DNA of 64,000 nt from Chytridium lagenaria (lineage: Eukaryota > Chytridiomycota > Chytridiomycetes > Chytridiales > Chytridiaceae), in contig JAHLKC010000045.1 in assembly GCA_025449115.1 (NCBI GenBank), forward strand, positions 1-64,000, given 5' to 3'. Positions 10,253 through 21,310 of the stretch are shown here, in pieces (the first letter of the stretch is position 1; the number at the start of each line of letters is the position of its first letter). Below the pieces are notes generated by a model. That model was not told where the DNA came from and did not search any database. It saw nothing but the letters and a program-made list of their open reading frames with translations. Both the position numbers and the translations under genes were made by a program.

Positions 10253-11454
10253 AAGGACAACGTGAACGATCAGCAAAACACCAACATAGACAATAAAGCC
10301 GTAACAGATCCCTTGTAGACTCTCTTACAGCGGCATCTCCTCCTCCTCCTCCTCCTCCTCCTCTTCCTCTTCCTCTTCCTCTTCCTCTTTGGCAAACAAT
10401 TGCTCACCCTCTTGTGCACAAAATTTATTGTCCCAAGACCCGTCAATCCAAAGGAGAGACTAAGGTGGGCACAATGATCTTACAGCACCGCCCGCGTCAG
10501 CCGCCGAGTTTCTTGCCAAAACGTTACCGCCTATACCACGTCCTGGAAGCCGCGCACCATCAATGATATCTTGAAGTTCCCTTGCTCTCGAGTTGGCGAC
10601 GAGATCCCACAGAGGCCAAAGTCCAAAGCATCTCCAACGGATGCGTTTCAATCCATTCCACACAAAGACAAACATTCACGCGGGAGAGGTGAAGGCGAAT
10701 GGCATTGGCAGGAAAGCGAAGACGGGAGAGGAGAACACCGAGAACAGTGGAGCCGGGTGCTTGAGGAATAGAGAGCGGCAGGGTGGGAATTGCATTGAGA
10801 AGAAAGGCGTCGACTTGAGTACACACCACCGCGTGGTCTCGGCTAACCTCGGCATCGTCATCATCACAATTGTAGCAAGGTTGGTGGTAAGCAACACGTC
10901 CCAACATCCAGTAGGCGAGAGCATTGAATTGGTGGCGATGAAGGGTAGAGCCAGACGCTAGGAGATGATGACGCCAACCACGAGCCAAAACGGGGAAAGC
11001 AAGGCCTACACGGGAGCCATCGTCACAAAGGGTCGTCAAGGTACGGTGAGCAATGTCAAGAAGGCTGAGGGGAGGCGGTGTGCTGAATCACGAGGTTGGC
11101 CGGCACCTTGAATTGCGATAACAAGACGAAGAAGGTTAAAGACAATATTTTTGGAGAAATGGAGCAACAAAGGGGCCAAAGAGGATTAATAAAAACGATA
11201 GGTGGATGTAATAGAACGACGACAGGGAAGAGGTGACAACATTGGCACGTGAAAGCGGTAAATACGCGCGGCCAAGTGACCAGCGTCATTGGTTTGATGA
11301 AGACGGAAGAGGAAAGCAGCATTCAAGGTGTGGTTGCGCGAGGACATGGGGACAATATTACAAAAGAGGTGAAGAGCAGGAGACTAGTGGAAACAGGGAC
11401 AGAGAAGATAGATCTAAGTGCGGTGGATTGGAGACTTTGAAGAGGGGATAATTC
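10253..11454 (-). pseudogene. LINE 3' part: post-RT region with zinc-binding tail
   Basis: A frame at 11039-10560 has a C-x2-C-x10-H-x3-C motif (CYNC...DHAVVC, about 10877-10821) of the type found after the reverse transcriptase in non-LTR elements. It is the downstream continuation of the LINE at 14988-18350, displaced by element B. An AGAAT duplication marks the split on both sides. Frames are broken several times. The 3' tail includes a CCT/CTTCCT microsatellite. The exact 3' end is not defined. Confidence 0.7.
10338..10392. repeat. CCT / CTTCCT microsatellite
   Basis: An uninterrupted run of TCC units passes into TCTTCC units. It lies near the expected 3' end of the minus-strand LINE, where its reverse complement is a GA-rich tract. 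Confidence 0.95.
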
Positions 11455-11459
11455 AGAAT
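11455..11459. repeat. Target-site duplication AGAAT, left of copia B
   Basis: AGAAT precedes the left LTR and recurs exactly at 14983-14987 after the right LTR. This shows that 11460-14982 behaves as one inserted unit. Confidence 0.93.
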
Positions 11460-11963
11460 TGTTGAATACTTGTTGTTCACGGGCTCAATTAAAACAAGTT
11501 AAACGCACTTTTTTGCTCGAACAACGTTCTTGATTTATTTCAACTCAAAACACGAGTCTTTAAATACTGAAACAAAACGAACAAGTAAAGAGGAAAGACA
11601 ACACAAAGGTAAACCTATCGGAGACGCGTACACTCACGCGTTAAACTCCCCACTACAAAGATAAACAAATCAGAGAGCCTTGACGGAACAAAGGGAATAA
11701 AGGCTAGAAGGGAATATCCAATCACAAACAGGTAGAGTTATAATTAAACTGGCATAAAGAAAATAAACCAATCAAGGAAGGTAAATCAAAGTGGGAAATT
11801 CAGAACGAGTCCAGAATGTAAACGAGAAGTCCAGTGGGCGTGTTCGCGCTCAACTCTAACAACGCGTAAATTCCAGAGCACTCTAGTGTTGCGCCCGACG
11901 CCGCGGACTAATGGTGCGAGTGATCCTGACGCGTCCTCGTGAGTCAAGTGAGCGAACCCAACA
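11460..11963 (-). repeat. LTR of copia B (3' LTR in element sense)
   Basis: 504 bp, starting TGTTGAATACTTG and ending GCGAACCCAACA on the plus strand. It is rich in CGCGT. Compared with 14476-14982, several differences are homopolymer lengths and about three are substitutions. Confidence 0.93.
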
Positions 11964-11987
11964 TTCTCCCCCTTTCGTGAACTTTAC

Positions 11988-14475
11988 TCACGACTTCTCT
12001 AGTTCCCCCATCTCTGAAGCATCATCATCAACGACTACCATCCCCACGCGTTCACGACACCTCTCCAGGTCTCTACGCGCCAGCCCCTTCGTGAGCATGT
12101 CTGCAGGCTGTTCCTTGGTTCCAATGTGCTCCACCTGAAGCAAACGCTTGGCAACGCGATCTCTTACCGCGTGAAATCGAAGATCCACGTGTCGCGTCCT
12201 CGAGCTGATGATGGGTTCTTTGCAATGGCCTCTGCTGCCGTGTTATCACACCAAAGCGTTGGTGGATCGTCAAAGAGTATCCTATCTCCTCCAGAAGCTG
12301 CTTCAACCAGATGAGTTCCGACGATGCCTCACTCAACGCGACATACTCGGCCTCTGCGCTGGAAACAGCTACTGACGCTTGTTTACGCGCACCCCACATC
12401 ACAGCTCCTCCATTCAGCATGATGACGAATCCACTGATTGACTTCTTCTCGTCCGGATCGTTCCCAAGATCCGCGTCGCTGAATCCTTCAAGCTTCAACT
12501 TGTTCCCTTGACGCGAATAGCTTATACCCAAGCTACGCGTCAACTGTAAATACCCGACTAAATCACGAGCACACTCCCAGTGCTCGTGTCCAGGACGCGC
12601 CTGGTAGCGCGCCAGCATTCCAACTGCAAATGCCACATCAGGACGCGAATTAACCATCGCGTACATCAATGAACCGACCACTGTTCGATAGGCTAGTCCC
12701 TCCACTTCTTCCAATGGAGTCTCGTTGTCTTCAAACGCGTCTGAGGCGCGTTCCTGGCCTTAGCGGAGGCTTCTTGAGATGTCCTTCAGGCACCCGTAGC
12801 TTCTTCATCATCGAGATGATGTAGGCCTCTTGCTTGATACGCACATGCCGCTCATGTTGATTGTAGCGAACTTGGGTTCCGACCGCGTATCTTGGCTCCC
12901 CCTGGCTTGTGACCGTAAACCGACGCTTGAGATCGTCTTTGAAACGCGTCTGCCTCTTCCTGATCAGGACACGCGTGCACTAGGTCGTCAACATAGACAA
13001 CTAGTAACGATAACCTCTCACCGTTGCGTCGGTAGTAAAGACAGGGATCCGAGAGCGAACGTGTGAAGCCTATCGAGATGAGAAACTCATCCAACACCTC
13101 GTTCCATCCAAGAGGTGATTGCTTCAAACCATACAAGGTCTTCAAGAGAAGACAACCCAGTCTTCCTTCCCAACAATCACAAAACCCTCTGGTTGCTCGA
13201 TGTATATCTCCTCCTTGAGATTGCCGTTGAGAAACGCCGTCTTGACGTCGTATTGGCGTAACACCATCCCCTCGTGAGCTGCCACCGCGAGTGCTGTCCG
13301 AAAGGTCCGCTCCTTTCATCACTGGCGCGTAAGTCTCCAAGTAGTCCACGCCTTCTTTCTGCGAATATCCTTTCGCAACGAATCGAGCTTTTCTTCTTTC
13401 CACGGAGCCGTTTTCCTTTCGCTTGTAACGGAGCACCCATCCACTCTTGATGATGTGCTTGCCCTTTGGTCGAGGCACCAGACGCCATGTCTGATGCTCC
13501 AGCAACGACTGGTACTCCTCCTGAAGCGCCTTCAACCATTCTTCTGAATCGACACGTCCCAACGCGTCCTCAACGGTTGCTGGATCTGTCACATCCTCGT
13601 CACTCATCACGGTAACGGTGTGTGCTGCAGGATTACATGGAGCAGGAGCTTGCTTTCCTGGAGCTTGAGCCTTAAACCATTCTGCATTTGCTGGCCTCCT
13701 CTCTCTCAGGGAATAACGACGAGTGCCTTCCTCTGCTGGTGGTGTTGCTGGTACCGAGAGACGTGAAATGCTGCCGTGTAGCGCGTTGAGGAGTCCTTGT
13801 TGGCGAGGTTGGCGCGTCTTCGAACTCTTCTGACGCGTCGTTCTCTTCCTGAGCATCCTCGACATCATCCTCCAACGCTTCGCTGTCTTCACTGACCTGT
13901 GACGCGTTATCTCCATCATCCTCAGAGCTCAATGACTCATCTTCGGAATCCTCGGAGTCTTCATCGCTCCCCCAACTCCCTGAATCGCTTCCCACCTTGT
14001 CCAGCAGCTTCCTGTGTACCTTCCAGGTGGACACGTCTGCGTCGTGTCCTTCCCACACTCCAGTGTTCAACTCGTCAAACACAACAGTCTTGCTGCGCAC
14101 TACTTTCTTCGTGACTGGGTCATAAAGGCGATATCCCATTGCCTCATATCCCAAGAAAATGCATTTGCGCGCGTTCTTCTCCATCTTCTTCCGTCGTTCC
14201 TTTGGGACGTGCGCGTAACATGCGCAACCGAAGATTCGAACGCGTTTCAGGTTAGGCTTCCTTCCCGTGAAGCCTTCCAGAGGTGAAATCCCATCCTTAC
14301 GAGGAGATCGATTGTACAAGTACGTGGCACACGTAACGGCCTCTCCCCAGAATTTGTCATCAAGACTCGCGTCGCTAAGCATGCACTTTGCCTTCTCAAT
14401 GAGCGACCGATTCATTCTTTCCGCAACACCGTTTTGCTGAGGCGTGTAGGGCATGGTGAACGTGAGCTTGATGCC
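11988..14475 (-). pseudogene. pol: copia B partial pol: integrase C-half, RT, RNase H
   Basis: The reading begins inside integrase with the third catalytic residue region (PQQNGVAERMNRS) and the GKKP-type block (FTGRKPNLKRVRIFGC). A long acidic Ser/Asp/Glu linker follows, then RT (ARFVAKGYSQKEGVDY, LKTLYGLKQSPLGWN, catalytic VYVDDLVHA), RNase H (FSDADLGNDPDEKKS, SSAEAEYVALSEAS) and the C-terminal DLRFHAVRDRV block. There are frame breaks near 13300, 13150 and 12200. The protein is close to that of element A but clearly a different subfamily. Without an upstream start it is a dead remnant. Confidence 0.9.
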
Positions 14476-14982
14476 TGTTGAATACTTGTTGTTCACGGGG
14501 CTCAATTAAAACAAAGTTAAACGCACTTTTTGCTCGAACAATGTTCTTGATTTATTTCAACTCAAAACACGAGTCTTTAAATACTGAAACAAAACGAGCA
14601 AGTAAAGAGGAAAGACAACACAAAGGTAAACCTATCGGAGACGCGTACACTCACGCGTTAAACTCCCCACTACAAAGATAAACAAATCAGAGAGCCTTGA
14701 CGGGAACAAAGGGAATAAAGGCTAGAAGGGAATATCCAATCACAAACAGGTAGAGTTATAATTAAACTGGCATAAAGAAAATAAACCAATCAAGGAAGGT
14801 AAATCAAAGTGGGAAATTCAGAACGAGTCCAGAATGTAAACGAGAAGTCCAGTGGGCGCGTTCGCGCTCAACTCTAACAACGCGTAAATTCCAGAGCACT
14901 CTAGTGTTGCGCCCGACGCCGCGGACTAATGGTGCGAGTGATCCTGACGCGTCCTCGTGAGTCAAGTGAGCGAAACCCAACA
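14476..14982 (-). repeat. LTR of copia B (5' LTR in element sense)
   Basis: 507 bp, ends TGTTGAATAC and AACCCAACA on the plus strand. It joins pol at 14475/14476 with no leader and no primer-binding site between them. Confidence 0.93.
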
Positions 14983-14987
14983 AGAAT

Positions 14988-17900
14988 CATTAAGGGGACG
15001 GAAAGAGAGACCGTATTCAAAAAGAGGACGAAAAAACATTTATAAAAAAAATTGAAAGAGAAGGCCTCCAACCCCACGCGTTTATCCCCCGACTGCGAAA
15101 GAGACTAATAACCCGGCGTGCTTTGGTCGTCCGTTTTATCATCGACGCCGCAATATCCACCCCAGTAGACCCCATCATCATCCCTAGAAACCCTGCCAAC
15201 GGTTGTGGATGCAACACCACATCCCCCATCTCAATCGTATCCACTCCCTCCGCAACCAAGACCGACTTAGTCGGTGCATGCTCAATCCCCACCTCCTTCC
15301 CCCACTCATAGCACTCCTTGGCTAACCGCTGCAATGTCGGTAAGGTCGTCGCAAAAATGGTCGTATCGTCAGCTAAAAATAAAGAGTTAAGGCGGCATCC
15401 CGCAGTGGTAACAACAGGAATGTGGGGAAGAGAGCGTAGAAGAGCAGGAAGAGGATTTATGAACCAAAGGAATAAAACAGGGGCCGTCCGTGTTCCTTGG
15501 AGGAGACCACGTCTTACAGGGATGGGGTCAGAACGGAAGCCAAGAACAAGGAGGTAAGCAACATTAAAATCAAATAAACAACGAAGGAGAGGAACAACAG
15601 AATCACGGGTCTCTGTCTCGAAGGCTTCACCCCCTAGGGAGTTAACGGTAACGCAGGCAAGTGAGCAAACCGGGACCAGAGCAGGCAGCGGTCCACAGTA
15701 TCGTGGGCGGCCTTGATGTCCAGATACAGCGTCTTAAGTCCAGGGTTGTGTTGGAGAATTTCATGTAAGTTGGAATACTTGATCAAGGCAGGAGCGGTGG
15801 CTGCGGAAACCGCCCTGAGCAATATCAAGGTAAGGTTGGATCCTCTTATCCATGACAGGTCTCAGAACAGCTTCAAAACAACTTGCGAATAACGGAAATA
15901 AGAGAGATGGGGCGGTAGTTGGCGACATCCTGGTTACTGCCCTTGTTCTTGAAGACCAAAGCCACGTTAGAGACCAGCCAAGAGGACGGGACCGCGTTGT
16001 ATATCGCCACCAGGTTGAAGAGAATACGTAGGGGGTCTGTAACGATAAGGGAGGCTCGTGACAGCATCTCGCCAAAGATCTCATCGGCACCTGTTGCTTT
16101 TTCAGAGGGTGTCGGGTGCAACACTAAAGCCATAATATCATCGGTGATCCAAGCGGGGTCGGGGAGTACCCTACGTGGAGCCTTGGGGTCGGTTGCGTCA
16201 AGGAAGGCGTCATCAGGCGTGGCAGTTCCAGTAGGTGCGGCTCCAAAAGTTGTCTTGAACTGGTGAGTGTACTCATGTAACTTAGCGGGGTCCAGACCAC
16301 AGTGGGAGCGTTGTTGGCGGGACAGATGACACGACAGTATCATGCTGCAACTTGGGAGGAATCCATTGGCGTGTTGGCGAAAAGTCGAGTCCGGTGAATC
16401 TTGACGGCTTGTCGTAAATGCGGTTGGCTTCAATACGGTAACGCCAGCGTTTGCGTTTAAGGTGGGGTGGTGATTCCGCGAAAGCCACATGTGCCGCTTG
16501 AGCTAGTTCCCGCAACGCCACAAATATGAGGAGTGTCAAATCCCACTATGTGGAGTCCCGCCTTTAAACTTAAATCTCCCCACTGCGTAATCGGCGGCCT
16601 CCAGTATCCACGATGTAACAGCTATAGAGGCCTCATCCACAGCAAGTTGTCTCTCATCCCATCCCAACCTCGTCTGCGCTACACGTCGTGCACCTGCCGT
16701 AACCCAAGCATTCCCAATTGCGTCATCAAAGTATCCCGATTTTCTTCCAACCGTGACTCGAACCCTCTCTAATACCTCCCTTCCAGTTTGCGTACGTCTA
16801 TTTGCGAAAAGGCCGGTTTCCAGAAAGAAGTGGGGAGTGGAATCTCTAGAGTGAGGAGTGAGTGGTCCGCTCCCCAGCGTAATTCTTCTCGTGTACCACT
16901 AATTCTGGTACCAGCGGTAGGGCTAAGTATTAACAAAGACCAAATCCGTCACTCCATTGCCGTTAAATGCATGCGTCGTCCATTTCCCAGAGGTAGGTTC
17001 CAACCGAGTCCACTCCGGGTTATCCATCCAACTCCTCATCCACGACTGTCCACCCTCTATCTGGCCCCACCATTGTATCTCCAGTTAATGCACCCATCCT
17101 AGCATTAAAGTCCCCAAGAACCACCACCGGCGAGGTGGGGTATCTCAGCAACCCCGAGTCCCAGAACGTCGAGAACGCAATCAGCATGGCTGCTGACGCA
17201 GCCGCGTCCCCCGACAACGGTGGTAAGTAACCAACAATTATCACCAGAAGCCCAACCTTAACGGCGGCCCATTTGCCACCATCATCATATCCCAACACTT
17301 CCACCCCCACCTCTCTTTCTCCAGGATCCACAATAAGTACACCTTTATGGCCCCGAGGACCTGTAGCTTGGCCAGGGACGTGTTGTTACCGTGGTGGAGC
17401 AGCGGCGTTAACCACCACACGTCGAAGAGGAACCCCGTCGGTAGGTGTCAACCAGTTTCAACGACCGCCATGAGGTCAATATCTAATGAGGTACATACGT
17501 CAGTAATTAAATCAGCCTTACCACTTAGTCCATGGGCGTTAATGAATCCAAGCCGCAAAATATGCTGCAGGTCGTCATCAGACATTAACAATCGCGTTAA
17601 TGTCTGTTGCTGCATGATTCACTTATGTCGGTGTCCACGATCTCAGTCTCATCGTCTTCAAATGCCTTGAAGCGGTTGAATGTTGACATGGCAGCCGCGG
17701 CAGGTATAGCAGGGACGCGTTTTGCAAGCTTCCGGGGTTTGGCTAAAGGCCGTTCTTCATCGTCCAGTGATGGAGCGGTTTCTCCAAACACGGCTGCTGC
17801 GGCTTGGCGGTTGCGGCCCATGGCGTGTTCTCGAGCGGCAAATCTCACTTCTTCAGCAAACGTCTCATCAAATCCTTCCAAGCATGCCGCTTTTATCTGT

Positions 17901-18350
17901 TGTCCACCGTGGTGATACATAGCTTCAAGGCGTCGAGCACAATTACGACGACTCTCCGCTTCTCTTTCGGTCTTAGTCTTGCTGCCAGCTACCACTAGGA
18001 CAGGCACTTCTAGAGGGTTGAAATCAGGAAGCAAAACTCCCTTGGCGGCTAGGCGAGTGCGGATGTCGTCAACTTACTGTCATCACAGAAGAAATAAACA
18101 ACTGACTGCCCGACAAAGCTGATTTCCAGGACGCCGGTCTCAATGCCTATAGTAAGCAGAGCGTTACGAATGGTAGCATAGCGGAGAGGGCCTTTGGCTC
18201 ACCCTCTTTGTTTAAGTAAGTGTGAAGCAGTCCAACAACCGACGAAACGCACTTTCCAATGTGAACTTCCCTGCACAATCCTGTTCCCTGCACAATCTTG
18301 ATTAATAACAAATTCTTTTTTTCGACGGCATTGGGAGCATCTCGTTCCAA
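14988..18350 (-). pseudogene. Tad/I-type LINE: ORF1, endonuclease, reverse transcriptase (broken)
   Basis: Read leftwards. An ORF1-like part (about 18350-17597) has blocks ISFVGQSVVYFFCDD and GVLLPDFNPLEVPVLVVAG, followed by a charged tail. An APE-type endonuclease segment at 17331-17020 carries VVVLGDFNARMGAL. Reverse transcriptase pieces at 16490-15630 include VALVFKNKGSNQDVANYRPIS, GFRSHRSCLDQVF and LYLDIKAAHDTVDR. A post-RT segment is at 15334-15017. The element then continues beyond copia B at 11454-10253. Non-LTR elements nick target DNA and copy their RNA in place. Numerous frame changes show it is inactive. Assignment to Tad/I is by domain order and is tentative. Confidence 0.85.
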
Positions 18351-18408
18351 TGGTGAGTGCAGCTTAACATTTCATATACATTCCTACCCCTGTATCTAGG
18401 CTGATAAC

Positions 18409-19409
18409 ATGAGTCGAAAAATAAACGCTGGCAATCTCTTATTAGCTACTTACCCGGGGGCTATGGCAGCCAAGGCTTACGCCTCACAACGATTTCAGCA
18501 GCATGTTCTAGATGAGAAATGGCAAATGTATTGTGTTATACACATTAACCAACGGAAGCTGTGGTATGCCATAGTATGTTGAAATATACAGCAGAACGTG
18601 GTATACCGCGACATACTGTGGTAACCATAGTATGCTGCAATATACAGCACTTTACTGCAGTAGAATGTTTAACCGCGCAGCACAATGCTGTACATTAACG
18701 CATACCTTGGTATACTTATGTATTTCTGGTTTTATAATAGGGATGATTGTTAACGTTTAAACAGGCTTTGGGATTAGACAGCTGAAAAAATTAAATGATT
18801 GCTACATTGTTGGCATTGGTGGATCAAACCTACAGACCGCGGCAGCACAAAATGACAGTCTTCAATTAATGATCACGAAATTAATAAAATACAGAGGACC
18901 ATGATATCCAAATACGCGTTTTTACACAAAGCGCAAGACAAAATGAAAGACAGCTTCGAAGCATCGCTTTTTCCTTTAAAAGCATTTTGGACAAATTTGA
19001 CAAGAAGCTCAACGATATTGGCAAAAGGCTGGATTTGTCATTCAAAAGTGGCAGCGGTGCGTCTTAATTTGAATATTGTTTTATTATATTTGATTTGGTT
19101 TGAGTCTGGAAAAAAGAAAAAAACCTAACCATAATTAATTAAAAAGGGATACATCCAAGGGTCAGGATGGCCCCCATTGAACAACAAGCTATTCCTGGTA
19201 ACAGCCAGACATCAACACGTGTGTCAAGGCCATTACCGCGCTTTTCGGAGGACTAATTGCCGCCTCGCCAATCCAAACGCTTTAGAAAATTAGCAAGTCT
19301 TTCTCCCGAAAAACAAAGAAGGACTCGGAGTACTTCCAGAGGCTACTCAAGGCCTTTGTCATCTAGAGAAATGACCGATCAAGGTCTCGAACTGATTACA
19401 GCTCTTTAG
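18409..19409 (+). pseudogene. Unrecognised three-exon gene, frame-broken, SR-rich C-terminus
   Basis: Exons 18409-18532, 18765-19056 and 19147-19409 join in phase through GT-AG introns of 232 and 90 nt. The protein starts MSRKINAGNLLLATYPGAM, continues with QLKKLNDCYIVGIGGSN, then a helical basic stretch (SILDKFDKKLNDIGKRLD), and ends in an Arg/Ser-rich tail (RRTRSTSRGYSRPLSSRE). A one-base break near 18895 and an in-frame TAA at 19254 interrupt it, but coding continues in phase after both. The family is not recognised. The first intron is packed with GTATACC/CATAG palindromic motifs like those of the other unknown gene. It could be a decaying host gene or part of an unknown mobile element. 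Confidence 0.4.
18560..18722. repeat. Cluster of imperfect GTATACC / GCTGTATA palindromic motifs
   Basis: At least four related units occur in about 160 bp, including GTATGCCATAGTATG, GGTATACCGCGACATAC, CATAGTATGCTG and CATACCTTGGTATAC. They fill the first intron of the gene at 18409. Confidence 0.7.
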
Positions 19410-19574
19410 AGCGCGGGAGTTCACCTATGAAAATTCGTAAATACAACTCAAGACATCTCGGAGAAACAATAGATATCGATGATATGTAAACGCAATCATA
19501 TGAACAAATGACGTGAAAATATTCGTAAAATAGTTAAGATGTAATTTTAATGTAAACAACATAAGTACTTATGA

Positions 19575-19705
19575 ACGTGATTGCGCAAACAAACGTACAT
19601 CTATGCGCATAAATCTGCGATTGTAAACGCAAGCGTAAGTTCACGCACAAAAGTCTGCAATTGTAAACGCAGGCGTTCGCTTACGTATGTACGTCTGCGA
19701 ATATG
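19575..19705. repeat. Short repeat with TGTAAACGCA(A/G)GCG units and inverted arms
   Basis: TGTAAACGCA followed by AGCG or GGCG occurs twice about 40 bp apart, and TCTGCGA or TCTGCAA recurs three times. The outer parts (AACGTACATC and GTATGTACGTCTGCG) are imperfectly complementary. It may be a MITE-like remnant or a small minisatellite. Confidence 0.5.
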
Positions 19706-20183
19706 TATATGATTTAGGTATATCTACCTGTAGATAACCAACTGATGAAATACTAGTCCCCACTAAACCCAATGAAGAAAAAATTTAATATCATCAGCCA
19801 ATCTATTGCCCATCACTAGCTTCCATAGTCTTTTACTGGCTTTATGATCTACATATATTGCCAAATCTTTAAGCTTAACGGCATCACGTTGAACACAAAG
19901 GAATTATCATTAATTTTTCTCCCTTTCTTGAGACTCCTTATGTGGCGCTCATAACTAGTATTGATACTAATAACATCTTTCCAAAATTGACAATTACATA
20001 GTTCAAGGTTTAAAGCTGTATACGGTGGTATACCATTTAATGAATTCATTGACAAATTGCATTTGACAACAATTTGACAACTCCTAAGTACTAAGTTCAA
20101 GCCGCATACAGTGGCATATGGCTACAAACTTCCATGACAATTTGTATTCAAGAAACAAATTTAACGGCGGGTGGTCGAAAAAA
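19706..20183. other. No supported gene
   Basis: AT-rich. It contains two more imperfect palindromes of the GTATAC family (near 20018-20033 and 20104-20118). Nothing else could be supported. Confidence 0.5.
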
Positions 20184-20682
20184 CTATGAATACTTGTTGT
20201 TCACAGGGCTCAATTCAAGGAAAGGTAAACGCATTTTGCTTGAACAATGTTCTGATTACTTTGACTCAACACACGAGTCTTTAAATACTCAAACAAAACA
20301 AACAAGTAATGAGAAAAGACAACACAAAGGTAAACCTACCAGAGATGCATAAATTTACGCGATTCGTTCTTTAAGACAAGGTAAACAAATGAAAGAGCCA
20401 TGACAGAAACTAAGGTAATAAAGGCTGAAAGGAAATGTCCAATCACAAACAGGTAGAGTTGAAATTAAACTGGCATAAAGAAATTTAACCAATCAAGAAA
20501 AGTAAATCAAAGTGGAAAATTTAAATGAGTACAGACAGCAAATTTTAAGTCCAGTGGACGTGTTCTCGCTCAACTCTAATGACGCGCAATTTCCAGATCA
20601 CTTGAGTTGCGCCGGACACTGCAGACTAAAGGTGAAAGTGATCCTGACGCGTCCTTGTGAGTCAAGTGAGCGAAACCAAACA
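20184..20682 (-). repeat. Solo LTR of the copia B family, diverged
   Basis: Aligns along its whole length with the B LTR (GAATACTTGTTGTTCAC at one end, GTCAAGTGAGCGAAACC at the other) but with many substitutions and decayed termini. No internal region and no clear target duplication are seen. Recombination between the two LTRs of an old element is the usual origin. Confidence 0.85.
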
Positions 20683-21088
20683 CGGCTTTCTTTGGCCTGC
20701 TTCGCTAGCGCGAGTTATGCTCTCCCGCCAGTGATTTTTCCCAGTGCCTGGCACCTCTCCTGCTCTTCTGTCCTCTTCCTCCCTTCTGTCTAAACTCCTA
20801 CTTGCGTCGAACCCACCCTTACCAGCAGCAGGACTGACCCCTTCCGGAAAGGTGCAGTCATCACCATCGGCCTTGCTGCCACGGAAGGGCCTTGCGCCGT
20901 CACTCTTCTCCGCCACCTTGTCCTCACCTACCCTCACTGATTCCTATTCCCCACATTTCCGCCTACCCACCTCTCCCTTCACCCCACCCACTAAGACGCG
21001 CTTTGTGAGCCAAGTCCACAAACTCCTTGAATGCTTCGGGAGATCCCAAACACTACACCAGCCACACTTCCGCATTGCTGGCCCCTTC
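20683..21088 (-). pseudogene. GC-richer scrap, possibly a LINE ORF1 N-terminus
   Basis: A minus-strand frame (20937-20662) reads a charged Asp/Glu/Arg/Gly-rich sequence. Its base composition differs from the AT-rich surroundings. Composition and position between B LTR fragments suggest a disordered N-terminal part of a LINE ORF1 interrupted by LTR insertions, but no motif proves this. Confidence 0.25.
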
Positions 21089-21172
21089 TGTTGGGTTTTG
21101 CTCACTAGACTTACAAGGACGCGTCAGGATCACTCGCACCATTAGTCCTCAGTGTCGGGCGTAACACTACAG
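21089..21172 (+). repeat. Truncated copia B LTR end, opposite orientation
   Basis: Starts TGTTGGGTTTTGCTCACT and matches about 84 bp of the 5' end of the B LTR in element sense, with several substitutions. The rest of the LTR is absent. Confidence 0.8.
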
Positions 21173-21310
21173 CAGGCGCTAAATGTTCACCAGTCACCAC
21201 CACAGAGTTTGGATTCGACACTGAACTTCTCAGTGATGGTCCTCTCCACGGAGGAAGTACTCTTCCCCAAATTGAAATCTTTGGCGACAGTGGTGATGAC
21301 GGCCTGTGAG
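21173..21310 (+). pseudogene. Possible short coding scrap
   Basis: A plus-strand frame reads TTTEFGFDTELLSDGPLHGG and then an acidic stretch ending at TGA near 21310. It starts inside the LTR-derived sequence. No family is recognised; it may be a host gene tail next to the LTR fragment. Confidence 0.2.

Larger units (their letters stand above)
11460..14982 (-). mobile_element. Internally deleted copia element B inserted in a LINE
   Basis: This 3,523-bp minus-strand element has LTRs at 11460-11963 (504 bp) and 14476-14982 (507 bp) and a matching 5-bp duplication (AGAAT). The 5' LTR is fused directly to the middle of integrase: the first internal bases already encode the KLTFTMPYTPQQNG block. 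Gag, protease, the integrase zinc domain and the primer-binding site are all missing. The junction falls exactly at the CAACA end of the LTR. It keeps the polypurine tract AAAGGGGGAGAA (minus strand of 11964-11975), identical in core to that of element A. It cannot replicate by itself. Confidence 0.93.

Noticed and set aside
10338..10392. CRISPR-like or satellite array
   Set aside because: It is a plain trinucleotide/hexanucleotide microsatellite with no spacers.
14476..14982. A solo LTR inserted separately into the pol of another copia element
   Set aside because: The 5 bases on its left (ATGCC) do not match those on its right (AGAAT). The right ones match the far left end of element B, so it belongs to B.
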